The notes under the pieces were generated by a model, which saw nothing but the letters and a program-made list of their open reading frames with translations, was not told the DNA's origin and did not search any database. Positions 6,411 through 13,057 of a stretch of DNA of 37,200 nt are shown in pieces; the stretch's first letter is position 1, and each line of letters opens with the position of its first letter. The position numbers and the translations under genes are program-made. This stretch comes from a virus: positions 1-37,200 of the IMG/VR virus record IMGVR_UViG_3300042569_001514, one strand, 5' to 3'.

Positions 6411-7408
6411 GCCAACTTCCGCGCCAGATCAGCCGCCGGGGCGTTGAAGTACGTCAGCGCCTGGTCCATGCGCCGCCAACCAAACACCTTGCACAGCTCC
6501 AGCACGTGCAGTTTCTTCGCCATGCGCGTGGCCGCCGTGTGGCGGGCATCGTGGAAAGTGAACCCATCCAGCCCGGCGCGCTGGCGGTATTTGCGAAACA
6601 TCGCATCCAGCGTTTGGCTGGTCAGCCCAAACACCAGGGCATTGTCCCACCCGCGCATCCGCTGCAGCAGGCGCACGGCCACGGGGGATAGCGGCACATC
6701 CCGATAGCTGCCGTTTTTTGTCAGCGGCAGGTGGCAGTGGGTGGCATGCACATCGGCCCAGCGCAGGCCGCACAGTTCACCCGCCCGCATGCCGGTGGCC
6801 AGCGCCGCCAGGAATGCCATGGCCACGGCCTGCGCCACGGTGCGCACGGTGTGCGGGGGCCGCACCTGGTGGCCCAGGGCGCGCAGCATGCGGCGCACCT
6901 CCCACGGGGCAATCACGCGCTCGCGGTGGTCAGGCTGCGCGGGCTTGCGCACATCGGCCATGGGGTTGGTGGCAATGTAGCCCCACTCGCGCCGGGCGGT
7001 TTCCAGCACCGCCGACAGCAGGCTGATGTCGCGCAGCACACTGCCACGGGCGTTGATTTTCAGCCTGGCATCACGCCAGGCGGCCAGATCGGCCGTCGTC
7101 AATTTTGAAATTGGTGTGTCAATGCCCACAAACTGCTGCTCAAACGCCCGTAAACGCACCGATTCCTTGGCGTTGCCGCGCTTGGCGGGCGTCACCTCAT
7201 CGGCATAGCGGCGCAGCACCTGGCGCAGCGTGTGCGCATCGCCCGGCGGCACAGGTGGCGCAACGGCGGCCTGGCGCAGCTCCATCACGCGTCGGTCGCG
7301 CCATTCGATGGCCTCGCGCCGGGTGGGCAGCGTTTTGCTGTCGCGCACGCCGCGCACCTCGATCATTACGCGCCAGGTGCCCTGCGCGGTCTTTTTCGGC
7401 TCGGCCAT
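6407..7408 (-). CDS. int: Tyrosine-type phage integrase
   Basis: It catalyses site-specific recombination between phage attP and bacterial attB. The catalytic domain shows the expected set: Arg in GMRAGELCGLRW, Lys in LPLTKNGSYRDVPL, HDARH with TAATRM, the GWRRM position where other members have a His or Trp, and the nucleophile Tyr in LTYFN (about residue 320 of 333). An N-terminal SAM-like arm-binding region precedes it. The start at 7408 (MAEPKKT) is preferred. An in-frame ATG at 7537 would add 43 residues with two CxxC pairs and no visible ribosome site. The integrase points toward the early operon and away from the late operon. Confidence 0.92.
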   Translation of the reverse strand: MAEPKKTAQGTWRVMIEVRGVRDSKTLPTRREAIEWRDRRVMELRQAAVAPPVPPGDAHTLRQVLRRYADEVTPAKRGNAKESVRLRAFEQQFVGIDTPISKLTTADLAAWRDARLKINARGSVLRDISLLSAVLETARREWGYIATNPMADVRKPAQPDHRERVIAPWEVRRMLRALGHQVRPPHTVRTVAQAVAMAFLAALATGMRAGELCGLRWADVHATHCHLPLTKNGSYRDVPLSPVAVRLLQRMRGWDNALVFGLTSQTLDAMFRKYRQRAGLDGFTFHDARHTAATRMAKKLHVLELCKVFGWRRMDQALTYFNAPAADLARKLA

Positions 7409-7630
7409 TTTCGTGGGGGTTGCTGTGGGGTTTTCGTGGGCACACGATGTGCAAAGGTGTGCAAAACCCGCACTGTACCAGCCTGGCGGCTGTCTTAAAC
7501 CTTTGATTTTGTGCGGTTTGTGGCATGCGTTGCACATGCCTGCACAGTCTGTGGTGCCTCGAACCGGGGTCGAAAACCCTTATTTCAAGCCATTTGCGCC
7601 GGATTCGTGGGGCTTTTGCGGGGGCTGCTT
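7409..7630. other. Integrase upstream region, candidate attP (no gene)
   Basis: This gap between the integrase start and the late terminator holds no convincing gene. It contains a close direct repeat TGTGCAAA (7448-7455 and 7458-7465) and further TGCACA-type words near 7531-7546, the sort of short repeats that serve as integrase arm sites. A GC-rich tract at 7552-7579 looks faintly like the 3' end of a tRNA but does not fold as one. In temperate phages attP is usually next to int, so this is the most likely place. The core cannot be fixed without host flanks. Confidence 0.35.
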
Positions 7631-7652
7631 AAAAAAGCCCACGTTTGCGGGC
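7631..7652 (-). terminator. Rho-independent terminator ending the late operon
   Basis: Read on the minus strand, a 6-bp stem (GCCCGC/CGTGGGC side, one G-T pair) with an AAAC loop is followed directly by six T. It lies 17 bp after the last small gene of the late operon (stop at 7669) and before the integrase, so it would stop late transcription from entering int. Confidence 0.85.
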
Positions 7653-7668
7653 CTGCTGTTGGTGCCGA

Positions 7669-7764
7669 TTATCGCACCGGGGGTGCGGCGTGCCAGCCGA
7701 CGGGCTGGGCGGGCCAGGCGGCCCAGCACAGCACCCACGGCATCCAGGCCATGTAATACAGCAT
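7669..7764 (-). CDS. Tiny hydrophobic peptide (31 aa)
   Basis: The ATG at 7764 overlaps the stop of the holin-like gene by one base (TGATG), a translational-coupling junction seen elsewhere in this operon. The peptide starts LYYMAWMPWVLCWAAWPAQP. It is rich in Trp, Met, Leu and Ala and can form one short membrane helix. It is the last gene before the terminator at 7631-7652. Its place in the lysis cassette suggests a small membrane protein helping lysis. The function is inferred. The gene is easily missed because of its length. Confidence 0.5.
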   Translation of the reverse strand: MLYYMAWMPWVLCWAAWPAQPVGWHAAPPVR

Positions 7765-8309
7765 CAGCGGCCGCCAGCCTGGCCTCGGCTGATGAACCAG
7801 TAGCCCAGCACCATTGACGCCTGGCCCGTGATCCAGGCAAAGGCCTGCATGGCGGCATCCAGTTGCTGCGCAGGCGTGAGGCTGGGCCAGGTGGTGGCCA
7901 GGCGTTCGATCAGCACCCAATTCAGCACCAGAGCGGCGCCCACCAGGGCGATGGTGATGACGGGGCGAATCAGGCGGCGCAGCACATCGGTGAACACCAG
8001 CAGCAGGCCGCCCACCTTGCCAGCGGCTTTTATTTGCCCGGCGCTGAGCTCATCAGCAGCGTTGGCTTTGCCAATGGCCACCATGCGGGCGCTTTCGATT
8101 GCGCCATCGGCTTCCACAATGGCCACCTCCAGCTTGCCCTGCGCTTCGGCCTGAGCGATGTCCAGATCAAACCTGCGCATGGCCAGGGCGTGCTCGTTGT
8201 CCAGGCGCTTGCCTTCAATGTCGGCTTTGCGGTTCAAAAAGGCGAACACGCCGCCAATGAGGCTGCCAACGGCGCTGCTGCCCAGAATGGAAAGGATGGC
8301 GGTAATCAT
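7764..8309 (-). CDS. Probable holin-like membrane protein (181 aa)
   Basis: The start at 8309 overlaps the upstream stop (ATGA). The longer frame to 8489 only reads through the neighbour. Three likely membrane helices are visible: residues of about 3-24 (AILSILGSSAVGSLIGGVFA), 113-134 (RPVITIALVGAALVLNWVLI) and 150-172 (ITGQASMVLGYWFIS). A charged helical segment (26-95) lies between the first two. This layout matches 3TM phage or gene-transfer-agent holins, which form the inner-membrane holes that release or trigger the endolysin. The neighbouring DUF5675-like gene supports a lysis role. Confidence 0.65.
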   Translation of the reverse strand: MITAILSILGSSAVGSLIGGVFAFLNRKADIEGKRLDNEHALAMRRFDLDIAQAEAQGKLEVAIVEADGAIESARMVAIGKANAADELSAGQIKAAGKVGGLLLVFTDVLRRLIRPVITIALVGAALVLNWVLIERLATTWPSLTPAQQLDAAMQAFAWITGQASMVLGYWFISRGQAGGR

Positions 8310-8758
8310 GGCTCGGTGATCTCCAGCGTAAAGGGTTGGCCGCCTGCCCAGGCCATGAGGGTGGCCAGTGCCGGGCGGCTGATGAGGCCCGCACGCTGCA
8401 TGCGTGCCGGGTGGGTGGTGGTGGCGGGTATGCGCATGGCCCCCAGGCGCTCGGCCGGGGCAATGCAGCCGTGCAGCTGGGTTAGCCAACCCTGGTCAAC
8501 ATCGCCGCCCAGGTTGGCTGCGTGAATCAGCACATGGCTGCGGCCTGGCACGTTGGCCACGCCGTACACGCGGCCGAATTTGGGGCTGTTCACCAGCGCG
8601 CAGGCGTATGCGCCGGGCGGTATGCAGCTGCGCTGGCGGGTGTTGTTGCGCCAGGGCAGCTCGGTGGTGTGCAGCACATGCCCACCGAAGGCCAGGCGGC
8701 CAAAGGTGCCCTGGTCGGTGCTGGGGCTGCGCTGCAGGCGGGCAATGAGGGCGGCCAT
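8306..8758 (-). CDS. DUF5675-like lysis-region protein (150 aa)
   Basis: The sequence shows the DUF5675 pattern: ELPWRNN near residue 33, SCIPPGAY (44-51), SPKFGRVYGV, VPGRSHVLIHAANLGGD (70-86) and a terminal HGCIAP (96-101). His79, His96 and Cys98 lie where a catalytic Cys/His pair could form, reminiscent of L,D-transpeptidase-like folds. DUF5675 proteins occur in phage lysis regions, but I know of no settled activity. No ordinary lysozyme is seen in this genome, so this gene is the leading candidate for the peptidoglycan-active enzyme. That role is inference. It is coupled to the holin-like gene by ATGA. Confidence 0.7.
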   Translation of the reverse strand: MAALIARLQRSPSTDQGTFGRLAFGGHVLHTTELPWRNNTRQRSCIPPGAYACALVNSPKFGRVYGVANVPGRSHVLIHAANLGGDVDQGWLTQLHGCIAPAERLGAMRIPATTTHPARMQRAGLISRPALATLMAWAGGQPFTLEITEP

Positions 8759-8767
8759 ATTGCTGGG

Positions 8768-8986
8768 TCAGGTCAGCATGTTGGCGCGCAGGCTGCTGTC
8801 ATTGTCGCCATCATCCGGCGCGGGGAATGCAGGCGGCTTGCGCTCGGCAACGCTGGCGGCCAGGGCATCGGCCAGCTGCTGTTTGGCGGTGCGGGTGCGC
8901 ATGCGGTTGTCTGCCTGGCTGGTGATTTTGCGCAGGCTGCCGCTGGCGTGCGTGGCGCGTGGCGTGGCGTGGTGGGTGGCGCTCAC
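8768..8986 (-). CDS. Small hypothetical protein, GTG start (72 aa)
   Basis: The start is a GTG at 8986-8984 that overlaps the previous stop by four bases (GTGA). This coupled junction is the reason it is preferred over an upstream in-frame start inside the neighbour. The protein is basic in the first half, with a helical stretch (MRTRTAKQQLADALAASVAE) and an acidic tail (DDGDNDSS). There is no signal or membrane segment and I do not recognise a family. It could be a lysis-cassette accessory. Confidence 0.5.
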   Translation of the reverse strand: MSATHHATPRATHASGSLRKITSQADNRMRTRTAKQQLADALAASVAERKPPAFPAPDDGDNDSSLRANMLT

Positions 8987-9381
8987 AGCTTCGGCCCGCC
9001 TCCGCCTTTGATGGCTGTCCACAGCCCCCAAAAACTGACACCTGCAGCGGCCAGAAACCCCAGCGGGCGGGCGAGGCTGGCCAGCATGTCGAGCACGCGG
9101 AATGCGCCTTTGACGCTGTGCAGCAGCTCCACCAGCTCGGCCGTGTCTGACTTGATGGCCTGGGTGGCGGCGGTGTTGCTTTCCAGGTCAGCGGCCAGGG
9201 TTTTCATGCGCTTATCGCCGTCTTCCAGGCGGCGGTCAACTTTTTCCTGCCAGATGCGCATGCTGCTGCGGCGCTCCGGGCCGGTGTAGGGCTTAGGGGT
9301 GGCGGTGTTTGCTTGGGCACTGGTGGTGGCCGCGTCGGGCGGCGGGGTCGCGTTTTCTGGTGGTGCGGCGTGGTCGGTCAT
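8983..9381 (-). CDS. Coiled-coil protein with C-terminal membrane helix (132 aa)
   Basis: The start at 9381 is the first ATG after the upstream peptidase stop. A longer frame would overlap that gene. Residues 1-40 are Pro/Ala/Thr-rich. Residues 44-95 form a long charged helix (WQEKVDRRLEDGDKRMKTLA and on), and residues of about 102-127 (LASLARPLGFLAAAGVSFWG) form one membrane segment ending in a glycine run. This arrangement resembles the XhlA-type hemolysin or holin-accessory proteins found near phage lysis genes. It probably anchors in the inner membrane and acts with the holin-like protein. A spanin-like role is less likely. Confidence 0.6.
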   Translation of the reverse strand: MTDHAAPPENATPPPDAATTSAQANTATPKPYTGPERRSSMRIWQEKVDRRLEDGDKRMKTLAADLESNTAATQAIKSDTAELVELLHSVKGAFRVLDMLASLARPLGFLAAAGVSFWGLWTAIKGGGGPKL

Positions 9382-9404
9382 AGGCAATGGCCCTTGCGGG
9401 TGTT

Positions 9405-10286
9405 TCAAAGTTGGTCGAATACAAAGCCGACCCAGTCCAGGCCGGGGTTGTCGGCCTGAAATGCGCGCACGCTGCCACGGGGCCAATTGGCCAGGGCCTC
9501 CAGATGCTTGTCTGACACGCCCCAGGCTTTGCACTCGGCAATCAGTGCCTGGGCGCCGCCTGTGCCGAATGCGTCCATCAGGTGGCGCAGCAGCGCGGGG
9601 GCGGCGCGGTCGGTGAATGCGGCGCGGTCGGCGGTCAGCAGAATGGGAACGGTCACGGTGTAGCCCTCTACGGGTTTTGGGTGGATGGGTGCCTGGTTGA
9701 AGTGCTGCAGGCTTTCGGTGAGCATGGGCATGCGGTCATACGGGATGCCGAAAAACCCATCATCTCCCCAGCCTGCGCCCCAACTGTTTTCGGCCAGAAA
9801 GCGCCCTGCGTCATCGTCATACCCAACGATGGACACATAATGCTGCCCACGTGTGACGGACGTGTCAGTGCTGATCTGGTGTGTGCGCCACGGTCCGGTC
9901 AGGTTGTCCACATCGGGCGTAACCTTGATCTCCATGACGACGGGCACGCCGAAGCACAGCAGGCGCTTCACCTCGGCATAACTGCGGTCACTGACGTTTG
10001 TGCGGACAAGCTGAAAGCCCATCAAAACCTCGTTACCCAGTTTCATCCCGTTGAGCCTGGTGGCTCTTTCGAGAGAGTCGAACGTAGAGCCGGTGCTGAC
10101 ACCAGCCAACCCACGATGCCAGCGCGACCAATCCCACAGGTGATACGGGTCAAACCGGGTCTGCCTGCCCGTTGCACGCTCCCATATGCAGTCCAGCGCA
10201 TTCGCCACGGCAAAGGGGCCGCACGAAGGGTCTTGGCCTTGGTGGTAGACCTGTTCGTAGTTGGAACGAAGGTCAACGGATTTCAT
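9405..10286 (-). CDS. Papain-like (C1A) cysteine peptidase (293 aa)
   Basis: The full papain active site is readable: oxyanion Gln16, nucleophile Cys22 in DPSCGPFAVANAL (six residues after the Gln, as in papain), His149 in GQHYVSIVGYDDDAGRF, and Asn167 in ENSWGAGWGDDGFFGIPY, the classic NSWG-x-x-WG-x-x-G motif. It would hydrolyse peptide bonds. No signal peptide or pro-peptide is visible. Residues 215-293 form an extra domain ending in DWVGFVFDQL. It lies between the tail-fibre genes and the lysis cassette, coupled to the upstream small gene by overlap. It could be a virion-borne enzyme that cuts cell-surface protein or peptide, a lysis enzyme, or an anti-host protease. Confidence 0.85.
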   Translation of the reverse strand: MKSVDLRSNYEQVYHQGQDPSCGPFAVANALDCIWERATGRQTRFDPYHLWDWSRWHRGLAGVSTGSTFDSLERATRLNGMKLGNEVLMGFQLVRTNVSDRSYAEVKRLLCFGVPVVMEIKVTPDVDNLTGPWRTHQISTDTSVTRGQHYVSIVGYDDDAGRFLAENSWGAGWGDDGFFGIPYDRMPMLTESLQHFNQAPIHPKPVEGYTVTVPILLTADRAAFTDRAAPALLRHLMDAFGTGGAQALIAECKAWGVSDKHLEALANWPRGSVRAFQADNPGLDWVGFVFDQL

Positions 10287-10588
10287 AGCCCTGCCAGCTC
10301 TTGACGAAGTGCAACGGCCTGAGCCTCTAACTCGGCAATTCGAGTGGCGTTACCCTCACGCAAAGCACGGATGCTGCGAGCGTCAATGGCTGCCAGATCG
10401 GCCAGTACATCGGCACGGGTACGCGCAGGGGGGGCTGGTGGTGGTGGCGGTGCGAATGCTTTTCCATCCCACAACCAGCCTATTCCTGCATCACCAGCCG
10501 GCACGGCACCGATTGACTTTGCAAACTGAGAATCTGCTTCGATGCAGTTGACGGCCACGCCGCCTTCAATGATGAGATAGCGTGCCAT
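10283..10588 (-). CDS. Tail-fibre accessory protein (101 aa)
   Basis: The start at 10588 shares a base with the upstream fibre stop (TGATG). It begins MARYLIIEGGVAVNCIEADS, then a GWLWDGKAFAPPPPPAPP linker, and ends with a helix (AIDARSIRALREGNATRIAE). This plan (N-terminal beta unit, W-x-W-D/N-G segment, proline hinge, C-terminal helical pair) is common in small proteins encoded right after phage tail fibres. They often serve as fibre assembly chaperones or tip components. The role is inferred from position and pattern. Confidence 0.65.
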   Translation of the reverse strand: MARYLIIEGGVAVNCIEADSQFAKSIGAVPAGDAGIGWLWDGKAFAPPPPPAPPARTRADVLADLAAIDARSIRALREGNATRIAELEAQAVALRQELAGL

Positions 10589-12120
10589 CAGATAACTCCC
10601 CAAATACGCAATTCACCCCTTGCCCCATTCCCACCAGTGCCGGTAGATGTTCCACCGCCACCTCCTGCCGGGGCCGTTCCAGCAACAGCGGTGCCAGAAC
10701 TGCTACCAGCACCACCTGAACCCCCGAGAACACTCAAACCGCCTGCCGCGCCGGTATAGCCGCCGCCGCCACCACCGCCAGCGTATGCCCTGCCGCCAGC
10801 ACTGGAAGAACCAGCCGCGCCACCGTATGCACTGTCATAACCGTTTGGCGCTGCGCCACCAAAACCGGGGTTTTCTCTGAGCGATCCACTTGTATAAGGC
10901 TGTCCCGGCGTGCCACCTGATGCCGCACTAAGTACGCCACCGCCAGAACCGCCCTGACCACTTTCCCCACCTGAGCCGCCATAGGCCGTCAGCAGGGAGC
11001 CAAACGTGGTGTTGCCGCCTGTCAATCCGTTGCCATCTGCGCCGCTTTTACCTGTCCCGCCTGCACCGATGGTGACGGAAACGGAGGGCGGAACAACCGA
11101 GGCACGCAAAGTGAAAGGCGCACATGCACCACCACCGCCACCAGCACCATTGGCTGCATACTTTGACCCGCCGCCACCGGCTCCCCACGCAAAGCCATCA
11201 AACAACTGATAACCGGGTGGCTTGGTAAAAGTACCCGAAGCCGAAAACTCTTTGTTGAATGCACTGAGTACGACGGAAAAGAACGCCGAACCATCGCACT
11301 GCACCAGCCGAACTTCTCCGGGGTACATGACATACGAGGTCAACCCGTCGATGGTTTCGCTGGCGTTTGGGTCGAGCGTGATGTCTCCCGTCCCGGCGTT
11401 GCGGATGTAGCACCACCAGCCGTTTGCCAACGTTGCCGCTGCGGTGAATGTCTGCGTAAACGTGCCACTGGTGATGTCAATCAGCGTGCCTTTGTCGGCA
11501 GCGCCAAGGATGGTGTTTGATGTGCGGGCAGATCGGACGATGTTGGGGATGCCGCCCACCGTCAGATCACCACTGCCAAGGATTGACTGCCCGCCAACCG
11601 TCTTGATGTTGGTGCCCGATACCAGTGTGGGCTGCACAGCCACGTCTCCAGAACCTAGCAGACTTGTGCTGTTGATGGTTTTGATGCTGGTGCCGCTGAC
11701 TAGGGTGTTTTGTTTTCCGCCAAGTTCGGTGCTGACCTTGCTGCTGCTCCACACGCTGGTGCCACTGGTGGTGCCGTCGTTGATGGTGCCGTTGGGAATG
11801 GTGGCCACTACTGTTTGCGCCAGTTCGGCGTAATACTTGGCCGAATACACCCCACCGCTGACGGGCGTGCTGGCCTTGCTGGCCCAGTCCTGCGCCAGGG
11901 TGGCGCTGCTGGCCGCGTTGCCTGCTGCGGTGCTGGCAGTGGTGGCATCGGCCTCGGCTTCGTCGGCATTGGCTTTGACGTTGGCCGCCACTGCCGACAC
12001 CTGAGTTGTCCAGGTGGTAAGCGCTGCACTCCACGGGTAGGCCCTGGCGTTGAAAGTGCTGCGGTCGTTCGGGTCGGGTGCGGTGGGCAGCGCGGTGATG
12101 CTGGGGGGTGTGGTTGGCAT
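10588..12120 (-). CDS. Tail fibre with glycine-rich tip (510 aa)
   Basis: This is the likely receptor-binding fibre. Residues 20-90 form an Ala-rich coiled coil (ANADEAEADATTASTAAGNA). Residues 90-200 contain repeated beta phrases (SGTSIKTINSTSLLGSGDVA and SGTNIKTVGGQSILGSGDLT), a typical trimeric fibre shaft. From about residue 295 there are long glycine runs separated by short loops, like the polyglycine tips of T-even gp38 and Salmonella phage S16 adhesins. The variable loops between the runs are the likely specificity determinants. The end, ARGELRIWGVI, is typical of glycine-rich fibre domains. It is followed at once by a fibre-accessory gene. Confidence 0.85.
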   Translation of the reverse strand: MPTTPPSITALPTAPDPNDRSTFNARAYPWSAALTTWTTQVSAVAANVKANADEAEADATTASTAAGNAASSATLAQDWASKASTPVSGGVYSAKYYAELAQTVVATIPNGTINDGTTSGTSVWSSSKVSTELGGKQNTLVSGTSIKTINSTSLLGSGDVAVQPTLVSGTNIKTVGGQSILGSGDLTVGGIPNIVRSARTSNTILGAADKGTLIDITSGTFTQTFTAAATLANGWWCYIRNAGTGDITLDPNASETIDGLTSYVMYPGEVRLVQCDGSAFFSVVLSAFNKEFSASGTFTKPPGYQLFDGFAWGAGGGGSKYAANGAGGGGGACAPFTLRASVVPPSVSVTIGAGGTGKSGADGNGLTGGNTTFGSLLTAYGGSGGESGQGGSGGGVLSAASGGTPGQPYTSGSLRENPGFGGAAPNGYDSAYGGAAGSSSAGGRAYAGGGGGGGYTGAAGGLSVLGGSGGAGSSSGTAVAGTAPAGGGGGTSTGTGGNGARGELRIWGVI

Positions 12121-12121
12121 G

Positions 12122-13057
12122 TCAGATGAGCCCTTTTACGTTGATGTCGATGCTGGCGGTGTTGGCACTGTCGTACCGCACGGGGCTGGATTGCCCCAGG
12201 CCAAAGGTGGTCAGGCCGGTGTAGCCCTGGACGGTGGTGGCCACCCAGGCCACGGGGGTGTCCAGCACGCGCTGCAGCACGGCCAGGGCCTGGTCGGCGT
12301 ATTCACGGGGCAGCGCCACTTGCACGCGCAGGTTGGTGGCGGCGTGGCGGCGCACGATGGTGGTGGTGCCGTCGTCGTTGGTTTTGATGTAGCTGTACGT
12401 CACCGGCTCGGCCTGGGCGCCGGCCAGGGTGCCGCCCCACTGGGCGCCATCGCCTACCAGGGGGGTGTAGTCGCCCACCACCAGCATGCCAATGCCCACT
12501 GGCTGGCCGCTGCCGGCGGTGATGGTCAGCGTCAGCTCGGCCGTGGGCCTGATGGGGATGTTGCGCAAAATCAGCTTGTTGATGGTGCGCGGCGCTGAAA
12601 ACAAGTATTCATACCAGCCCAGGGGGTCTTCGGCCAGGTAGCCGGCGGCGGTGTAGATGGTGGCGCCGCCTGGGGCGTCTTTGACGGTGACGCTGTATTG
12701 CGTGCCGGTCAGCCCGTACAAGGCCAGGCTGTTGAAATAGCCCGGCTGCAGCACGTAGGTGATGCTGGTGGTGCCCTGCACGGTGGTGCTGGTGTAGATG
12801 TCAAACGGGGCCCAGCGGTCGGTTGGGCCAATGTCTACCCAGCGGGTGGAATCGTTTTCTGGGGTGGGGCTGGCGGCGCTGGTGTGGGCGGCGGCGCAGC
12901 GGTATTTGCGGTGGGTGGTGGCGCGAATGCGCACATCGCCCACCACGTAGGCCACGCTGCTGCCACTCCATGCGGTTTCGCCCGTGTTGGGCTCGGCCAC
13001 GGTGGTGCCTGCGCCTACCATGGCGTCGGTGATGGTGATGGGGGTGATGATGTTCAT
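12122..13057 (-). CDS. Tail tip / distal tail protein (311 aa)
   Basis: It is coupled to the tape measure by an ATGA overlap and precedes the fibre gene, the position of distal-tail or baseplate proteins. Early residues (WSGSSVAYVVGDVRIRATTH, then KYRCAAAHTSAASPTPENDS and RWVDIGPTDRWAPFD) resemble the carbohydrate-binding-module-like Y-x-x-G-D-V, W-x-x-IGP segments of phage tail proteins. The rest is beta-rich with no catalytic motif. It is likely the tail-tip hub or adaptor that carries the fibre. No separate gpJ, gpL or gpM homologues are recognised. Confidence 0.65.
   Translation of the reverse strand: MNIITPITITDAMVGAGTTVAEPNTGETAWSGSSVAYVVGDVRIRATTHRKYRCAAAHTSAASPTPENDSTRWVDIGPTDRWAPFDIYTSTTVQGTTSITYVLQPGYFNSLALYGLTGTQYSVTVKDAPGGATIYTAAGYLAEDPLGWYEYLFSAPRTINKLILRNIPIRPTAELTLTITAGSGQPVGIGMLVVGDYTPLVGDGAQWGGTLAGAQAEPVTYSYIKTNDDGTTTIVRRHAATNLRVQVALPREYADQALAVLQRVLDTPVAWVATTVQGYTGLTTFGLGQSSPVRYDSANTASIDINVKGLI

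Noticed and set aside
7552-7579. A tract resembling the 3' end of a tRNA near the integrase
   Set aside because: It has a GGTTCGA-like word and CCA, but the T-arm and acceptor do not pair. No complete tRNA is present. It could still be part of an attachment core.
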